Positions 7,429 through 13,366 of a stretch of DNA of 15,389 nt are shown here, in pieces. The notes below the pieces were generated by a model. The model was not told where the DNA came from and made no database searches. It saw only the letters and a program-made list of their open reading frames with translations. The stretch's first letter is position 1; the number at the start of each line of letters is the position of its first letter. The DNA comes from an archaeon. GTDB taxonomy: Archaea > Nanobdellota > Nanobdellia > SCGC-AAA011-G17 > GW2011-AR17. The position numbers and the translations under genes were made by a program. The stretch spans positions 1 to 15,389 of the forward strand of contig JAHFJF010000011.1 in the NCBI GenBank assembly GCA_023245975.1. Direction: 5' to 3'.

Positions 7429-7749
7429 TTAAGCTTTATCTTCTGGAAAAATTGGTTTGTGCATTAATACCAGATAAACATTGGCGGTTGTCCCTGATTT
7501 AAGTTTTCTGCCTATCCTTGAATATTCAAATCCTTCATATTTGTCAATCAGCTTTAGTTCTTTATCATCTACTTCAAAGACTTTGCCATAAACTTTTGAT
7601 GCCTGATTATAAGTTAGATTTAGATATTCATTATATGATGAAATGGAATAGTTTTGCAGCTCATCATCTGCCATTGTTGGCACTCGTCCTAGAATTGATT
7701 CCAATATCGCTGGTTTTGTAAGCGTCCCATAAGCAAAAATCTTATGCAT
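7429..7749 (-). CDS. Gamma-glutamylcyclotransferase-like (GGCT/AIG2) protein
   Basis: A 106-residue single-domain protein of the GGCT-like fold. It shows the substrate-binding FAYGTLTKP loop (5-13), VYGKVFEVDD (53-62) and LIDKYEGFEYSR (68-78); E72 in the last block matches the catalytic glutamate of the family. Members cyclise gamma-glutamyl amines or peptides to 5-oxoproline, or remove gamma-glutamylamine adducts. The exact substrate is not readable. It lies 15 nt downstream of the L40e gene on the same strand, so it is probably cotranscribed with aIF5A and L40e, with GAGATGAT as a weak ribosome site. Confidence 0.87.
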   Translation of the reverse strand: MHKIFAYGTLTKPAILESILGRVPTMADDELQNYSISSYNEYLNLTYNQASKVYGKVFEVDDKELKLIDKYEGFEYSRIGRKLKSGTTANVYLVLMHKPIFPEDKA

Positions 7750-7764
7750 AAAAATATCATCTCA

Positions 7765-7929
7765 TTACTTGGTTTTCTTAATCGGCCTGAAATTCTTCAT
7801 CCCGCATTTCTTGCAGACAACTGCTTTGGCTAGAACTTTTTTTATGTCGACCCTAGTCTTTGTCTTGCATCTTCTGCATACGAATACTCGGTTAAATATC
7901 CTGTTTGCTGTTGCTTCGAATTTTGCCAT
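7765..7929 (-). CDS. rpl40e: Large ribosomal subunit protein eL40 (L40e)
   Basis: A 54-residue zinc-ribbon ribosomal protein. The N-terminus ANRIFNRVFVCRRC and the C-terminal block CKKCGMKNFRPIKK match archaeal L40e. The two zinc knuckles are intact: C18-x2-C21 and C39-x2-C42. The spacing between knuckles is 17 residues, longer than the roughly 10 of classical archaeal and eukaryotic L40e, so the loop holds about 7 extra residues (KTRVDIKKVLAKAVV). The ATG lies 1 nt after the aIF5A stop, indicating translational coupling and pairing of a translation factor with a ribosomal protein. Confidence 0.88.
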   Translation of the reverse strand: MAKFEATANRIFNRVFVCRRCKTKTRVDIKKVLAKAVVCKKCGMKNFRPIKKTK

Positions 7930-7930
7930 T

Positions 7931-8323
7931 TTACTTTACCTGCTTGATTAGCTTTTCTCCCAATACGATCCAATAGTTTACTTGGGACCCTTCTTTGATT
8001 TGGCCCTTGAACTCTTCCGGTATTGGCAGGTCAAATGTTTCGTAAGTGTCCATGTCCATTATGTTTGCTTTATCTTCATGTACTGAAAGCACTTGTGCAT
8101 TCTTTTTCTCTACGATTGGAATTTGTACGTTATCATGCCCTGGCATGATTTTTATAATCTTTCTTCCATCCTTTATGGCTATCGCCTCTACCCTGCATTT
8201 GGCATGGCCGTGCTTTCCTGTCCTTGATATTTGTGAGGATTTTACTTCGCATGCGATACCGTCAAAAACTACGAATCTTCCGGGCTTTAATGAGGTTGCT
8301 ATGTCCTGTGTAGTATTGTCCAT
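7931..8323 (-). CDS. eif5a: Translation initiation/elongation factor aIF5A
   Basis: A 130-residue aIF5A, the archaeal orthologue of eIF5A/EF-P that relieves ribosome stalling on polyproline and other difficult sequences. The hypusination loop SRTGKHGHAK is present, with K37 the modified lysine, and the SH3-like N-domain (about 1-68) is followed by an OB-fold C-domain (about 70-130). A deoxyhypusine synthase must be encoded elsewhere; none is in this window. A TATA-like TTTATATA (about 8348-8355) is centred 28-29 nt upstream of the ATG, so the message is predicted to be leaderless with its own promoter inside the gap after the DUF460 gene. First gene of the aIF5A-L40e-GGCT cluster. Confidence 0.96.
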   Translation of the reverse strand: MDNTTQDIATSLKPGRFVVFDGIACEVKSSQISRTGKHGHAKCRVEAIAIKDGRKIIKIMPGHDNVQIPIVEKKNAQVLSVHEDKANIMDMDTYETFDLPIPEEFKGQIKEGSQVNYWIVLGEKLIKQVK

Positions 8324-8346
8324 TAGGTCAGAGAAAAACTGGTTTG

Positions 8347-8357
8347 CTATATAAATA
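8347..8357 (-). promoter_or_regulatory. TATA box of aIF5A
   Basis: Minus-strand ATATTTATATAG centred near 8352, about 29 nt before the aIF5A ATG at 8323; CCAAAT just upstream supplies a BRE-like A-rich stretch. No ribosome site precedes the ATG. Confidence 0.6.
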
Positions 8358-8370
8358 TTTGGGTTACAGT

Positions 8371-8883
8371 TCAGATTCGCCTTATGTTGAAATCAGCCAT
8401 GGCTATGTTTGTTGCCTGCATTGCCCTGTTTATGTTCCACCTGCTTTCAGTAAGAAGCAGTTTTTTGATTTCTGCCGGATCGAAATCAAAATCAGCTTGG
8501 CTGCACCTCAAGTCTATTTTGTTGAGCATGCCCCTTATTCTCTTGAAAGCGAAAATTGCAGACGCCAAGGCGTCTTTTTCATGCTTATTATCTAATTTGT
8601 AGTCTCTTGTAATGTAATTCTTTTCTTTTATTGTCATATTTTCTTCTGGCGATATTAATTTTGCGCCAAATGCAGTCGCGAATTTCTTAACTGAGTTAGG
8701 CGCAGGATACACGTCTGAAGCGACAACAACCGGTCTTCCTAGTTTTGTTATTTCCAATGGCAATGCATTCATGCTAATTTGTTTAGAGCTTTTTACTGAT
8801 AATATTGCACCATTAAGGTTTAGTAGGGCATATGCCAATGTCGTCCCAGGATCGAGCCCGACTATGAGAAGTTCCCTATGCAT
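8371..8883 (-). CDS. Stand-alone DUF460 / RNase H-like nuclease-fold protein
   Basis: A 170-residue protein matching the RuvC/YqgF-like nuclease half of the archaeal DUF460 family. Acidic residues in RNase H-fold positions are visible: GLDPGTTLAYALL (D11), VVVASDVYP (D57) and NKHEKDALASAIFAFK (E102, D104). Archaeal DUF460 proteins I know of are often about 600-650 residues, with this domain followed by a long coiled coil and a second domain. Here only the nuclease-like domain and a short C-terminal helical tail (LLLTESRWNINRAM...) remain, with a clean stop. The substrate is unknown. The TATA-like TTTTTATAATA near 8909-8919 lies about 31 nt upstream of the start. Confidence 0.78.
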   Translation of the reverse strand: MHRELLIVGLDPGTTLAYALLNLNGAILSVKSSKQISMNALPLEITKLGRPVVVASDVYPAPNSVKKFATAFGAKLISPEENMTIKEKNYITRDYKLDNKHEKDALASAIFAFKRIRGMLNKIDLRCSQADFDFDPAEIKKLLLTESRWNINRAMQATNIAMADFNIRRI

Positions 8884-8981
8884 TGTATGAGATGATTATA
8901 GTGGAAGATATTATAAAAATGTTTGGATGGAAAAAAATCAAAAGTTAATAATAAAAAGGATTGCCTAGCTTAAATAAGTTT

Positions 8982-9140
8982 CTAAAATGAAACATCTGTT
9001 ATTATATTGTTGGAATTGCTCATTACAAACCTCAAGGCATCCTTGTCAGTTGCCCGTGGGTTTTTCTTCCGATAGTCTAATGCCATATTGGCAGCCGCCA
9101 CCATTGCTTTTTTAGCTACTTCTTCTGTCATTCTGTCCAT
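8982..9140 (-). CDS. Small protein of unknown function, copy 1 of a tandem paralogous pair (52 aa)
   Basis: A 52-residue hypothetical protein with the frame MDRMTEEVAKKAMVA... It aligns end to end with the neighbouring gene upstream: shared positions include KKA..AAA..ALD (about 10-22), KNP (26-28), D.DA (32-35), V..N (39-42), I (46) and VS near the C-terminus. The first half is probably one amphipathic helix and the second half another. The ATG directly follows the TAA of the upstream paralogue, and GAGGTG about 9 nt upstream (inside that gene's last codons) is its ribosome site, so the two are translationally coupled. I recognise no family and propose no function. Confidence 0.7.
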   Translation of the reverse strand: MDRMTEEVAKKAMVAAANMALDYRKKNPRATDKDALRFVMSNSNNIITDVSF

Positions 9141-9293
9141 TTACCATGACACCTCTTTAAGTATGCTGTTGGCATTTACTACGACATGTCCTATTGCTTC
9201 ATCATCCATAGATTCAGGATTTTTTCTCTTAAAGTCCAGAGCTTTTGAAGCTGCCGCAATGATTGCTTTCTTAACCAAAAATTCATTCACCAT
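9141..9293 (-). CDS. Small protein of unknown function, copy 2 of a tandem paralogous pair (50 aa)
   Basis: A 50-residue hypothetical protein (MVNEFLVKKAIIAAASKALDF...) paralogous to the gene that follows it. Shared core: KKA-x2-AAA-x2-ALD, KNP, D-x-A, V-x2-N, I and a terminal VSW/VSF. Ribosome site AAGGTGAT lies 5 nt before the ATG, and a TATA-like TTTATTAAT (about 9337-9346) precedes it in the gap after the coiled-coil gene. The nucleotide sequences have diverged, so the duplication is old, yet the two are fused stop-to-start with no spacer. Possible roles as hetero-oligomer subunits are inference only. Confidence 0.7.
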   Translation of the reverse strand: MVNEFLVKKAIIAAASKALDFKRKNPESMDDEAIGHVVVNANSILKEVSW

Positions 9294-9355
9294 TTTTTAT
9301 CACCTTCTTTATTTTTCGTTGTTATCTGAACAACATCTTATTAATAAATCTTTGC

Positions 9356-9676
9356 TCATAATTTTCTCAAAACATCTTTCAATGCTTTTGCAGGGTCTTC
9401 ATTATCCTTTGGAACTTTCTTTGGGTTTATTTCCCTCATTACTTTCTCGAGGAATTTGTATTTCTGGTTTAATGTCAAAGCCAATTCTTTGAATGACTTG
9501 TTTTCCTGCTTTAATTGCGCATTCTCTCTTGCCAGCATTGCCAGCGCAACCCAAAGCTGTGCTTCTCCTGGCTTCTTTGAATGGGCATAGGCCTTTCTTT
9601 CAGAAGAAGATTCATGCACAAGATGCTCTAGGTATTCTTTTAGTACAGGATCCAGCTTATGTCTCCAGTCATGCAT
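9356..9676 (-). CDS. Hypothetical coiled-coil protein (106 aa)
   Basis: I do not recognise a named family. The protein starts MHDWRHKLDPVLKEYLEHL, has a polar stretch with Ser/Lys (23-38), then a helical segment LWVALAMLARENAQLKQE (41-58) continuing to about residue 82 with a coiled-coil-like pattern, and a charged tail ending ALKDVLRKL. No signal peptide or membrane span is seen, so it is probably a cytosolic dimer or a partner protein. A TATA-like TTATAAATA (about 9699-9709) is centred 28 nt before the ATG, consistent with a leaderless message. It sits upstream of the tandem small paralogues on the same strand and divergent from the FKBP gene. Confidence 0.68.
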   Translation of the reverse strand: MHDWRHKLDPVLKEYLEHLVHESSSERKAYAHSKKPGEAQLWVALAMLARENAQLKQENKSFKELALTLNQKYKFLEKVMREINPKKVPKDNEDPAKALKDVLRKL

Positions 9677-9698
9677 AAATTAGTGGTTATTAATTCTG

Positions 9699-9710
9699 TA
9701 TTTATAATAA
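9699..9710 (-). promoter_or_regulatory. TATA box of the coiled-coil gene
   Basis: Minus-strand TTATTATAAATA centred near 9704, about 28 nt before the ATG at 9676. This is separate from the plus-strand box at 9753-9761, so this divergent pair uses two promoters. Confidence 0.55.
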
Positions 9711-9752
9711 TTGCCATGAATTCCTCATAACATCAATTAAATCATAACATAA

Positions 9753-9762
9753 GTTTTATAAA
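9753..9762 (+). promoter_or_regulatory. TATA box of the FKBP gene
   Basis: GTTTTATAAA centred near 9757, about 28 nt before ATG 9785. There is no Shine-Dalgarno in between, which supports both a leaderless mRNA and the choice of ATG over the in-frame TTG at 9782. Confidence 0.6.
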
Positions 9763-9784
9763 CAAACCATTATTTTGATGGTTG

Positions 9785-10456
9785 ATGGTATTAGCAAAGA
9801 AAGGAGATTTCGTTGAGGTTACTTTTGTCGGCAAGGAAAAAGAATCAGGAAAGGTTTTTGACACTAATGACCCTGCAGAGGCAAAGAGGCTGAAATTAAA
9901 TACAGAGGAGCACCATTTGCATCCGTTGTATGCTTGCATAGGTAAGCAGGATGTAATATCTGGTCTAGATGAAGCTTTCGATGGGAAGGAAGTTGGCAAG
10001 AAATACAATATTGATGTTTCTTTTGACAAGGCATTCGGAAAGAAAGATGCGAAATTATATCATTTGGTTTCTGCATCTAAGTTCAAGGAACAAAAAATAG
10101 ATCCTTATCCAGGGATGCAGGTTACCTCAAACAATATGTCAGGCATAATAAAGACAGTTTCCGGAGGAAGGGTAATGGTTGATTTCAATCATCCTTTGGC
10201 AAGTAAAGATTTAAGTTATGAATTCACAATAAAAAGGGTTTTGCATGATGACAAAGAAAAATTAGATGCTACATTGCATACTTTCTTGGGATTGCATGAG
10301 GTTAAATCAGAAATAACTGAAGGTAATGCAACTGTTGAAATGGAACTGCCTGAGCCTTTGGCTAAAGAGCTGGAAAAAAAATTGCAAGAAAGAATTCCTA
10401 CTATTAAATCAGTAAAATTTGTCAAGCAGAAAAAAGAACCAAAAAAACAGGCATAA
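9785..10456 (+). CDS. FKBP-type (SlyD-like) peptidyl-prolyl isomerase
   Basis: A 223-residue prolyl cis-trans isomerase and folding chaperone of the archaeal long FKBP type. The FKBP core is split by the insert-in-flap domain, as in SlyD: KKGDFVEVTFVGKEKESGKVFDT (5-27), YACIGKQDVISGLDEAFDGKEVG (49-71), the insert (about 80-130), and the returning core strand VDFNHPLASKDLSYEFTI (132-149). Residues 160-223 form an extra C-terminal alpha/beta domain with a Lys-rich tail, known from archaeal long FKBPs. A cytosolic location is expected, as there is no signal peptide. It precedes ftsZ by 54 nt, which holds a separate TATA-like element. Confidence 0.93.
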   Translation: MVLAKKGDFVEVTFVGKEKESGKVFDTNDPAEAKRLKLNTEEHHLHPLYACIGKQDVISGLDEAFDGKEVGKKYNIDVSFDKAFGKKDAKLYHLVSASKFKEQKIDPYPGMQVTSNNMSGIIKTVSGGRVMVDFNHPLASKDLSYEFTIKRVLHDDKEKLDATLHTFLGLHEVKSEITEGNATVEMELPEPLAKELEKKLQERIPTIKSVKFVKQKKEPKKQA

Positions 10457-10510
10457 CTTTATAAAATAGGATACAATCCAGCTTTTGATAAAATAAAGGG
10501 GGGCTGATGT

Positions 10511-11626
10511 ATGGAAGGCATGTTTAAGGACGTTATTTCTGCAAAAGGTTTTGGTCCTAAAGGCAATGATGCAAGGCGAAATCCAATGGATGCCGAGCTT
10601 GAAGCTCTCCTCTCAAAACAAAAAACAAAAATCAAGGTTGTCGGTGCTGGCGGTGGCGGTAATAATTCTATTTCTAGGATGTCAGAGGTTGGAATAATTG
10701 GTTGTGAAACAATTGCAGTTAATACTGATGCTCAAGATCTTCTATATTCAAATGCAGATGTTAAGATATTGATTGGCAAGGAATTGACCCAGGGCTTGGG
10801 GGCTGGCAGCATACCGCAAGTTGGTGAAGAAGCAGCCAGGGAACAGGAATCCGAGATAAAGCAGAAATTGCAAGGCGCAGACATGGTGTTCATAACTTGT
10901 GGTTTAGGTGGCGGCACAGGAACTGGCTCTGCACCTGTAATAGCAGATATTGCAAAAAAATCTGGCGCCTTGACTATTGGCATTGTTACAATACCTTTCA
11001 CCATGGAAGGTTCTAGGAGATACGAGAATGCAATGCTTGGCTTGGAAAAATTGCAGACAGCTGTTGATACTTTGATAGTAATTCCGAATGATAAACTTTT
11101 AGAATTAGCTCCTGACCTGCCGTTGCATACAGCATTCAAGGTTGCTGATGAGATATTGACAAACTCAGTTAAGGGAATTGCTGAACTGGTTACCAAAGCT
11201 GGCTTGGTGAACTTGGACTTCGCGGACATCCGTGCAGTAATGGGCAGGGGCGGGGTTGCAATGATTGGCATTGGCGAATCAGATTCAGAGAACAGGGCCA
11301 TGGAAGCTGTTGAGAAAGCTATTAACAATCCTTTATTGGACGTAGATATTACTGGAGCAACCGGTGCTTTGATTAATGTGGCAGGTGGTACTGATTTAAC
11401 TCTCGACGAAGCAAGGAAAGTAGTAGAATCAGTTTCTGCGAAGGTTGATGAGGATGCAAGGGTTATCTGGGGTGCGCAGATTTCTGAAGACTTGGAAAAG
11501 ACAATCAGAGTATTATTAATAGTTACAGGCGTGCACTCTCCACAAATTCTAGGACCAAAGAAGAAGCCAAATCCTAAAGACAAGAAGGAATTCAGCCAAG
11601 AGATTGGAATTGAGTTTGTTGATTAA
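10511..11626 (+). CDS. ftsZ: Cell division GTPase FtsZ
   Basis: A 371-residue tubulin-fold GTPase that polymerises into the division ring. It has an N-terminal extension of about 38 residues, the T1 loop [10 protein letters not shown] (44-53), the tubulin signature [10 protein letters not shown] (131-140), the catalytic T7 loop NLDFAD (234-239: N234, D236, D239) and the C-terminal domain VAMIGIGES. After the core, a short Pro/Lys linker ([16 protein letters not shown]) leads to a terminal IGIEFVD peptide that could be the partner-binding tail used by SepF in archaea; that last point is inference. I do not assign FtsZ1 versus FtsZ2. A TATA-like CTTTATAAAA (about 10457-10466) and a G-rich GGGGGGCTGAT ribosome site precede ATG 10511. 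First of the conserved ftsZ-secE-spt5 block. Confidence 0.97.
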   Translation: MEGMFKDVISAKGFGPKGNDARRNPMDAELEALLSKQKTKIKVVGAGGGGNNSISRMSEVGIIGCETIAVNTDAQDLLYSNADVKILIGKELTQGLGAGSIPQVGEEAAREQESEIKQKLQGADMVFITCGLGGGTGTGSAPVIADIAKKSGALTIGIVTIPFTMEGSRRYENAMLGLEKLQTAVDTLIVIPNDKLLELAPDLPLHTAFKVADEILTNSVKGIAELVTKAGLVNLDFADIRAVMGRGGVAMIGIGESDSENRAMEAVEKAINNPLLDVDITGATGALINVAGGTDLTLDEARKVVESVSAKVDEDARVIWGAQISEDLEKTIRVLLIVTGVHSPQILGPKKKPNPKDKKEFSQEIGIEFVD

Positions 11627-11649
11627 ATTACAGCCACATTAAAAAAGCA

Positions 11650-11659
11650 AAGTTTATAA
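11650..11659 (+). promoter_or_regulatory. TATA box of secE-spt5
   Basis: AGTTTATAAG centred near 11655, about 28 nt before the secE ATG; the upstream AAAAAAGCAA supplies a BRE-like stretch. There is no ribosome site between it and the ATG, so the transcript should be leaderless and separate from ftsZ. Confidence 0.6.
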
Positions 11660-11682
11660 GTAAAACTTATTCCTTAAGCAGA

Positions 11683-11886
11683 ATGGCCTTCAAAGAAAAG
11701 CTTAAGGAAACTTGGGTAAAACTCAAAAGCTTTATAAAGGAGAGCTTTAGAATCCTTAAGATCACCAAGAAACCTAGCAAGGAAGAGTACAAGGTTATCG
11801 TAAAAATTTCAGGCCTTGGAATACTCCTCATTGGCTTAATCGGTTTTGTAATAACAGTCACTTGGACATTGATAGTTGGAATCTAA
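11683..11886 (+). CDS. secE: Protein translocase subunit SecE (Sec61-gamma)
   Basis: A 67-residue single-span translocon subunit. An amphipathic, Lys-rich cytosolic helix (about 1-37, with LKSFIKESFRILKITKKPSKEEY) leads into one transmembrane segment (about 43-66, SGLGILLIGLIGFVITVTW), the standard archaeal SecE layout. SecE clamps SecY in the membrane channel. The spt5 start follows the stop after 1 nt, and the ftsZ-secE-spt5 order is the usual archaeal one. Confidence 0.93.
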   Translation: MAFKEKLKETWVKLKSFIKESFRILKITKKPSKEEYKVIVKISGLGILLIGLIGFVITVTWTLIVGI

Positions 11887-11887
11887 A

Positions 11888-12397
11888 ATGGAAACGCACA
11901 TCTATGCATTGAAAACTACCGCAAACAGGGAAGACCAAGTTGTTGATTTCGTCACGTCAAATGCAATGAAAAAGAAGCTTGAAGTATATTCAATATTAAG
12001 GCCTCATGGCATGCGAGGCTATGTTTTCTTGGAAGCAATGGATGAAGTTTCTGCAAGGGAATCATTTGAGGGAGTTCCATACGCAAGAGGATTGCTGAAA
12101 AAAGAAGTTACAATGGCAGAGATTGAGCCTATGCTTGAGCAGGCTAAGCAGTCAGTTAACATCCAAAAGAATGATATTGTTGAGATAATTTCGGGCCCAT
12201 TCAAGAGAGAGCAGGCTAAGGTTGCAAGAATAGATACTCAAAAAGATGAAGTAATAGTTGAATTATTGGAAGCTGCAGTCCCAATTCCAATTACACTGAA
12301 ATTAGATGCTGTTAAGGTAATCAGAAGGGAAGGCGAAAAGTCACAAGAGGAAAAAGAAGAGGAAGAAGAAAGGCAGCGCCAGAAAGAAGAAGAATAA
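11888..12397 (+). CDS. spt5: Transcription elongation factor Spt5 (NusG homologue)
   Basis: A 169-residue Spt5 that binds the clamp of archaeal RNA polymerase with Spt4 and promotes processive elongation. The NGN domain covers about 1-85 (YALKTTANREDQVVDF, RPHGMRGYVFLEA, EGVPYARGLL) and a KOW domain about 93-150 (IQKNDIVEIISGPFKREQAKV). After it comes an unusual acidic, charged tail of about 18-20 residues (SQEEKEEEEERQRQKEEE) that classical archaeal Spt5, which normally ends soon after KOW, lacks. Start at ATG 11888, 1 nt after secE; a TTG at 11876 inside secE is less likely. L11, L1 and L10, which often follow in archaea, are absent here. Confidence 0.95.
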   Translation: METHIYALKTTANREDQVVDFVTSNAMKKKLEVYSILRPHGMRGYVFLEAMDEVSARESFEGVPYARGLLKKEVTMAEIEPMLEQAKQSVNIQKNDIVEIISGPFKREQAKVARIDTQKDEVIVELLEAAVPIPITLKLDAVKVIRREGEKSQEEKEEEEERQRQKEEE

Positions 12398-12402
12398 TTT
12401 TC

Positions 12403-12822
12403 TTAAAATTCTTTATTGAATTCAACAACTTCCATGCCCCTATTATAGCCTAACTTTTCATAGAAGTGCAATGTTTTCTTGTTGAACCTTGGTGCATATA
12501 ATATTATTTCATACATCTTCCTTTTCTTGCAGACCTTTTGAAATTCAACCATGAGTTTCTTTCCGATGCCATTACTCCTGTAATCTGGATGAACAACCAG
12601 CAACCACAAAAGTACGGCATCTCCCGCAGTTCTCTCCCCAAACAGATATCCGATTATTTTCTTGTCAGATTCCGCAACAATGAAAATTTGTTTTTCTTTA
12701 ATAAATTTTTTCAAGTCAGAAAGCCTGATGTATTCTCCAGAAGCTTTTTTTAATTCTTCAATCTTAGACAAGTCATAGCAAGCCTTGCAATCATCGATTT
12801 TTGCGGGTCGAAGTTTTAGCAT
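12403..12822 (-). CDS. GNAT-family N-acetyltransferase
   Basis: A 139-residue single-domain acetyltransferase. The acetyl-CoA pyrophosphate loop is VHPDYRSNGIGKKLM (77-91, R82-x2-G-x-G87), preceded by the core strand IIGYLFGE and followed by the TLHFYEKLGYNRG motif (117-129) found in RimI-like and other small GNATs. It could acetylate a protein N-terminus, a lysine or a small molecule; the specificity is not decided. A GGTGAT ribosome site lies 5 nt before the ATG. It is convergent with spt5 (5 nt between stops) and divergent from the L7Ae operon. Confidence 0.9.
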   Translation of the reverse strand: MLKLRPAKIDDCKACYDLSKIEELKKASGEYIRLSDLKKFIKEKQIFIVAESDKKIIGYLFGERTAGDAVLLWLLVVHPDYRSNGIGKKLMVEFQKVCKKRKMYEIILYAPRFNKKTLHFYEKLGYNRGMEVVEFNKEF

Positions 12823-12971
12823 TTTATCACCATTGTTTTAAGGTCAGATATTAGCTATAAGCCATTATCTGTTCTATCTGTTATAAAAGGGTTTTGAGTC
12901 GGCTTATTACCCCCTATATCCCTCATAAAATAAGTCTCTGGCTTAGGTGGTAGCCAATAGGAAGCAAAAGC
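12823..12971. other. Intergenic region between the GNAT gene and the L7Ae operon
   Basis: About 150 nt before the L7Ae TATA. It holds the GNAT promoter side (TATA-like GCTTATAGC, about 12858-12866 on minus) and another TATA-like TTATAAAA near 12881-12888 whose partner is unclear. There is a weak inverted repeat GGCT..AGCC near 12939-12954. I find no tRNA, box C/D or coding frame. Confidence 0.4.
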
Positions 12972-12978
12972 TTTAAAA
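12972..12978 (+). promoter_or_regulatory. TATA box of the L7Ae-S28e-L24e-NDK operon
   Basis: TTTAAAA preceded by the BRE-like GCAAAAGC. With 26 nt spacing the transcript would begin near 13000, at the first base of the k-loop. Confidence 0.6.
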
Positions 12979-12999
12979 GGAGTCCCTAATTCTCTATGC

Positions 13000-13021
13000 A
13001 AAACCAATGATAGGAGGTTTT
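13000..13021 (+). promoter_or_regulatory. Candidate L7Ae-binding kink-turn/kink-loop in the L7Ae leader
   Basis: A 6-bp stem AAAACC (13000-13005) pairs with GGTTTT (13016-13021). Between them are a 3-nt bulge AAT (13006-13008), GA (13009-13010), a loop TAG, and GA (13014-13015). The two GA dinucleotides can form the tandem sheared pairs that define a k-turn, with a 3-nt bulge on the correct strand and the loop replacing the second stem, as in archaeal kink-loops. The Shine-Dalgarno AGGAGG overlaps the second GA and the closing strand, so L7Ae binding would hide it. The loop is very short, which is the weak point. Confidence 0.6.
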
Positions 13022-13025
13022 AACA

Positions 13026-13361
13026 ATGGACGAGAAAGAATTACAAGAAAAAGTCTATGAGGCCATTGAACTTGCAAAGCGTTCTGGCAAAATTAAGAAA
13101 GGCACAAACGAAGTTACAAAAGCTGTTGAGAAAGGTATTGCTAAATTAGTTGTTGCAGCAAAGGATGTTAATCCCCCTGAAGTTGTGATGCACCTGCAGC
13201 CATTGTGCAAGGAAAAAGGAATATTATTTGCTACAGTTGCAAAGAAAGACGAGCTTGGAACAGCAGCCGGATTGGTTGTGGGCACAAGCTGTGTCGCGAT
13301 AATTGTTGAAGGCGATGCTAAAAACTTGTTGGCAAAGATAGAGGGCAGCCTTAAGGCATAA
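13026..13361 (+). CDS. rpl7ae: Ribosomal protein L7Ae (kink-turn-binding)
   Basis: A 111-residue L7Ae protein that binds kink-turns in 23S rRNA, box C/D and H/ACA guide RNAs and RNase P RNA. The RNA-binding core [17 protein letters not shown] (21-37) is canonical, as is the specificity loop DELGTAAGL (75-83). It is the first gene of the classical archaeal L7Ae-S28e-L24e-NDK operon. ATG 13026 follows AGGAGG by about 8 nt; the leader predicted from the TATA at 12972 is only about 26 nt and is almost entirely the candidate k-loop, which suggests that the protein represses its own translation. Confidence 0.97.
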   Translation: MDEKELQEKVYEAIELAKRSGKIKKGTNEVTKAVEKGIAKLVVAAKDVNPPEVVMHLQPLCKEKGILFATVAKKDELGTAAGLVVGTSCVAIIVEGDAKNLLAKIEGSLKA

Positions 13362-13366
13362 TCAAA

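Noticed and set aside
7769..7951. 60-codon plus-strand frame around 7.8 kb
   Set aside because: It is the complement of L40e, whose zinc knuckles and fit to the aIF5A stop make the minus-strand gene clear.
9782..9787. TTG at 9782 as the start of the FKBP gene
   Set aside because: The next codon is ATG at 9785, which lies at the expected distance from the TATA and gives a normal N-terminus.
10732..11583. Long antisense frame (283 codons) opposite ftsZ
   Set aside because: It is the complementary frame of a well-conserved gene; the composition is Ser/Thr/Pro-rich with no motif, and no start signals were seen. ftsZ itself is unambiguous.
11876..11890. TTG at 11876 as the Spt5 start
   Set aside because: It lies inside secE; ATG 11888, 1 nt after the secE stop, begins exactly at the NGN domain.
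12880..12971. Possible small RNA gene upstream of the L7Ae promoter
   Set aside because: A TATA-like TTATAAAA is present, but there is no tRNA cloverleaf, no C/D boxes and only a 4-bp GGCT/AGCC hairpin. The support is too weak.
12996..13010. Mini uORF (ATG CAA AAC CAA TGA) in the L7Ae leader
   Set aside because: The predicted transcript starts near 13000, after this ATG, so it is probably not in the mRNA. The bases are better explained by the k-loop stem and bulge.
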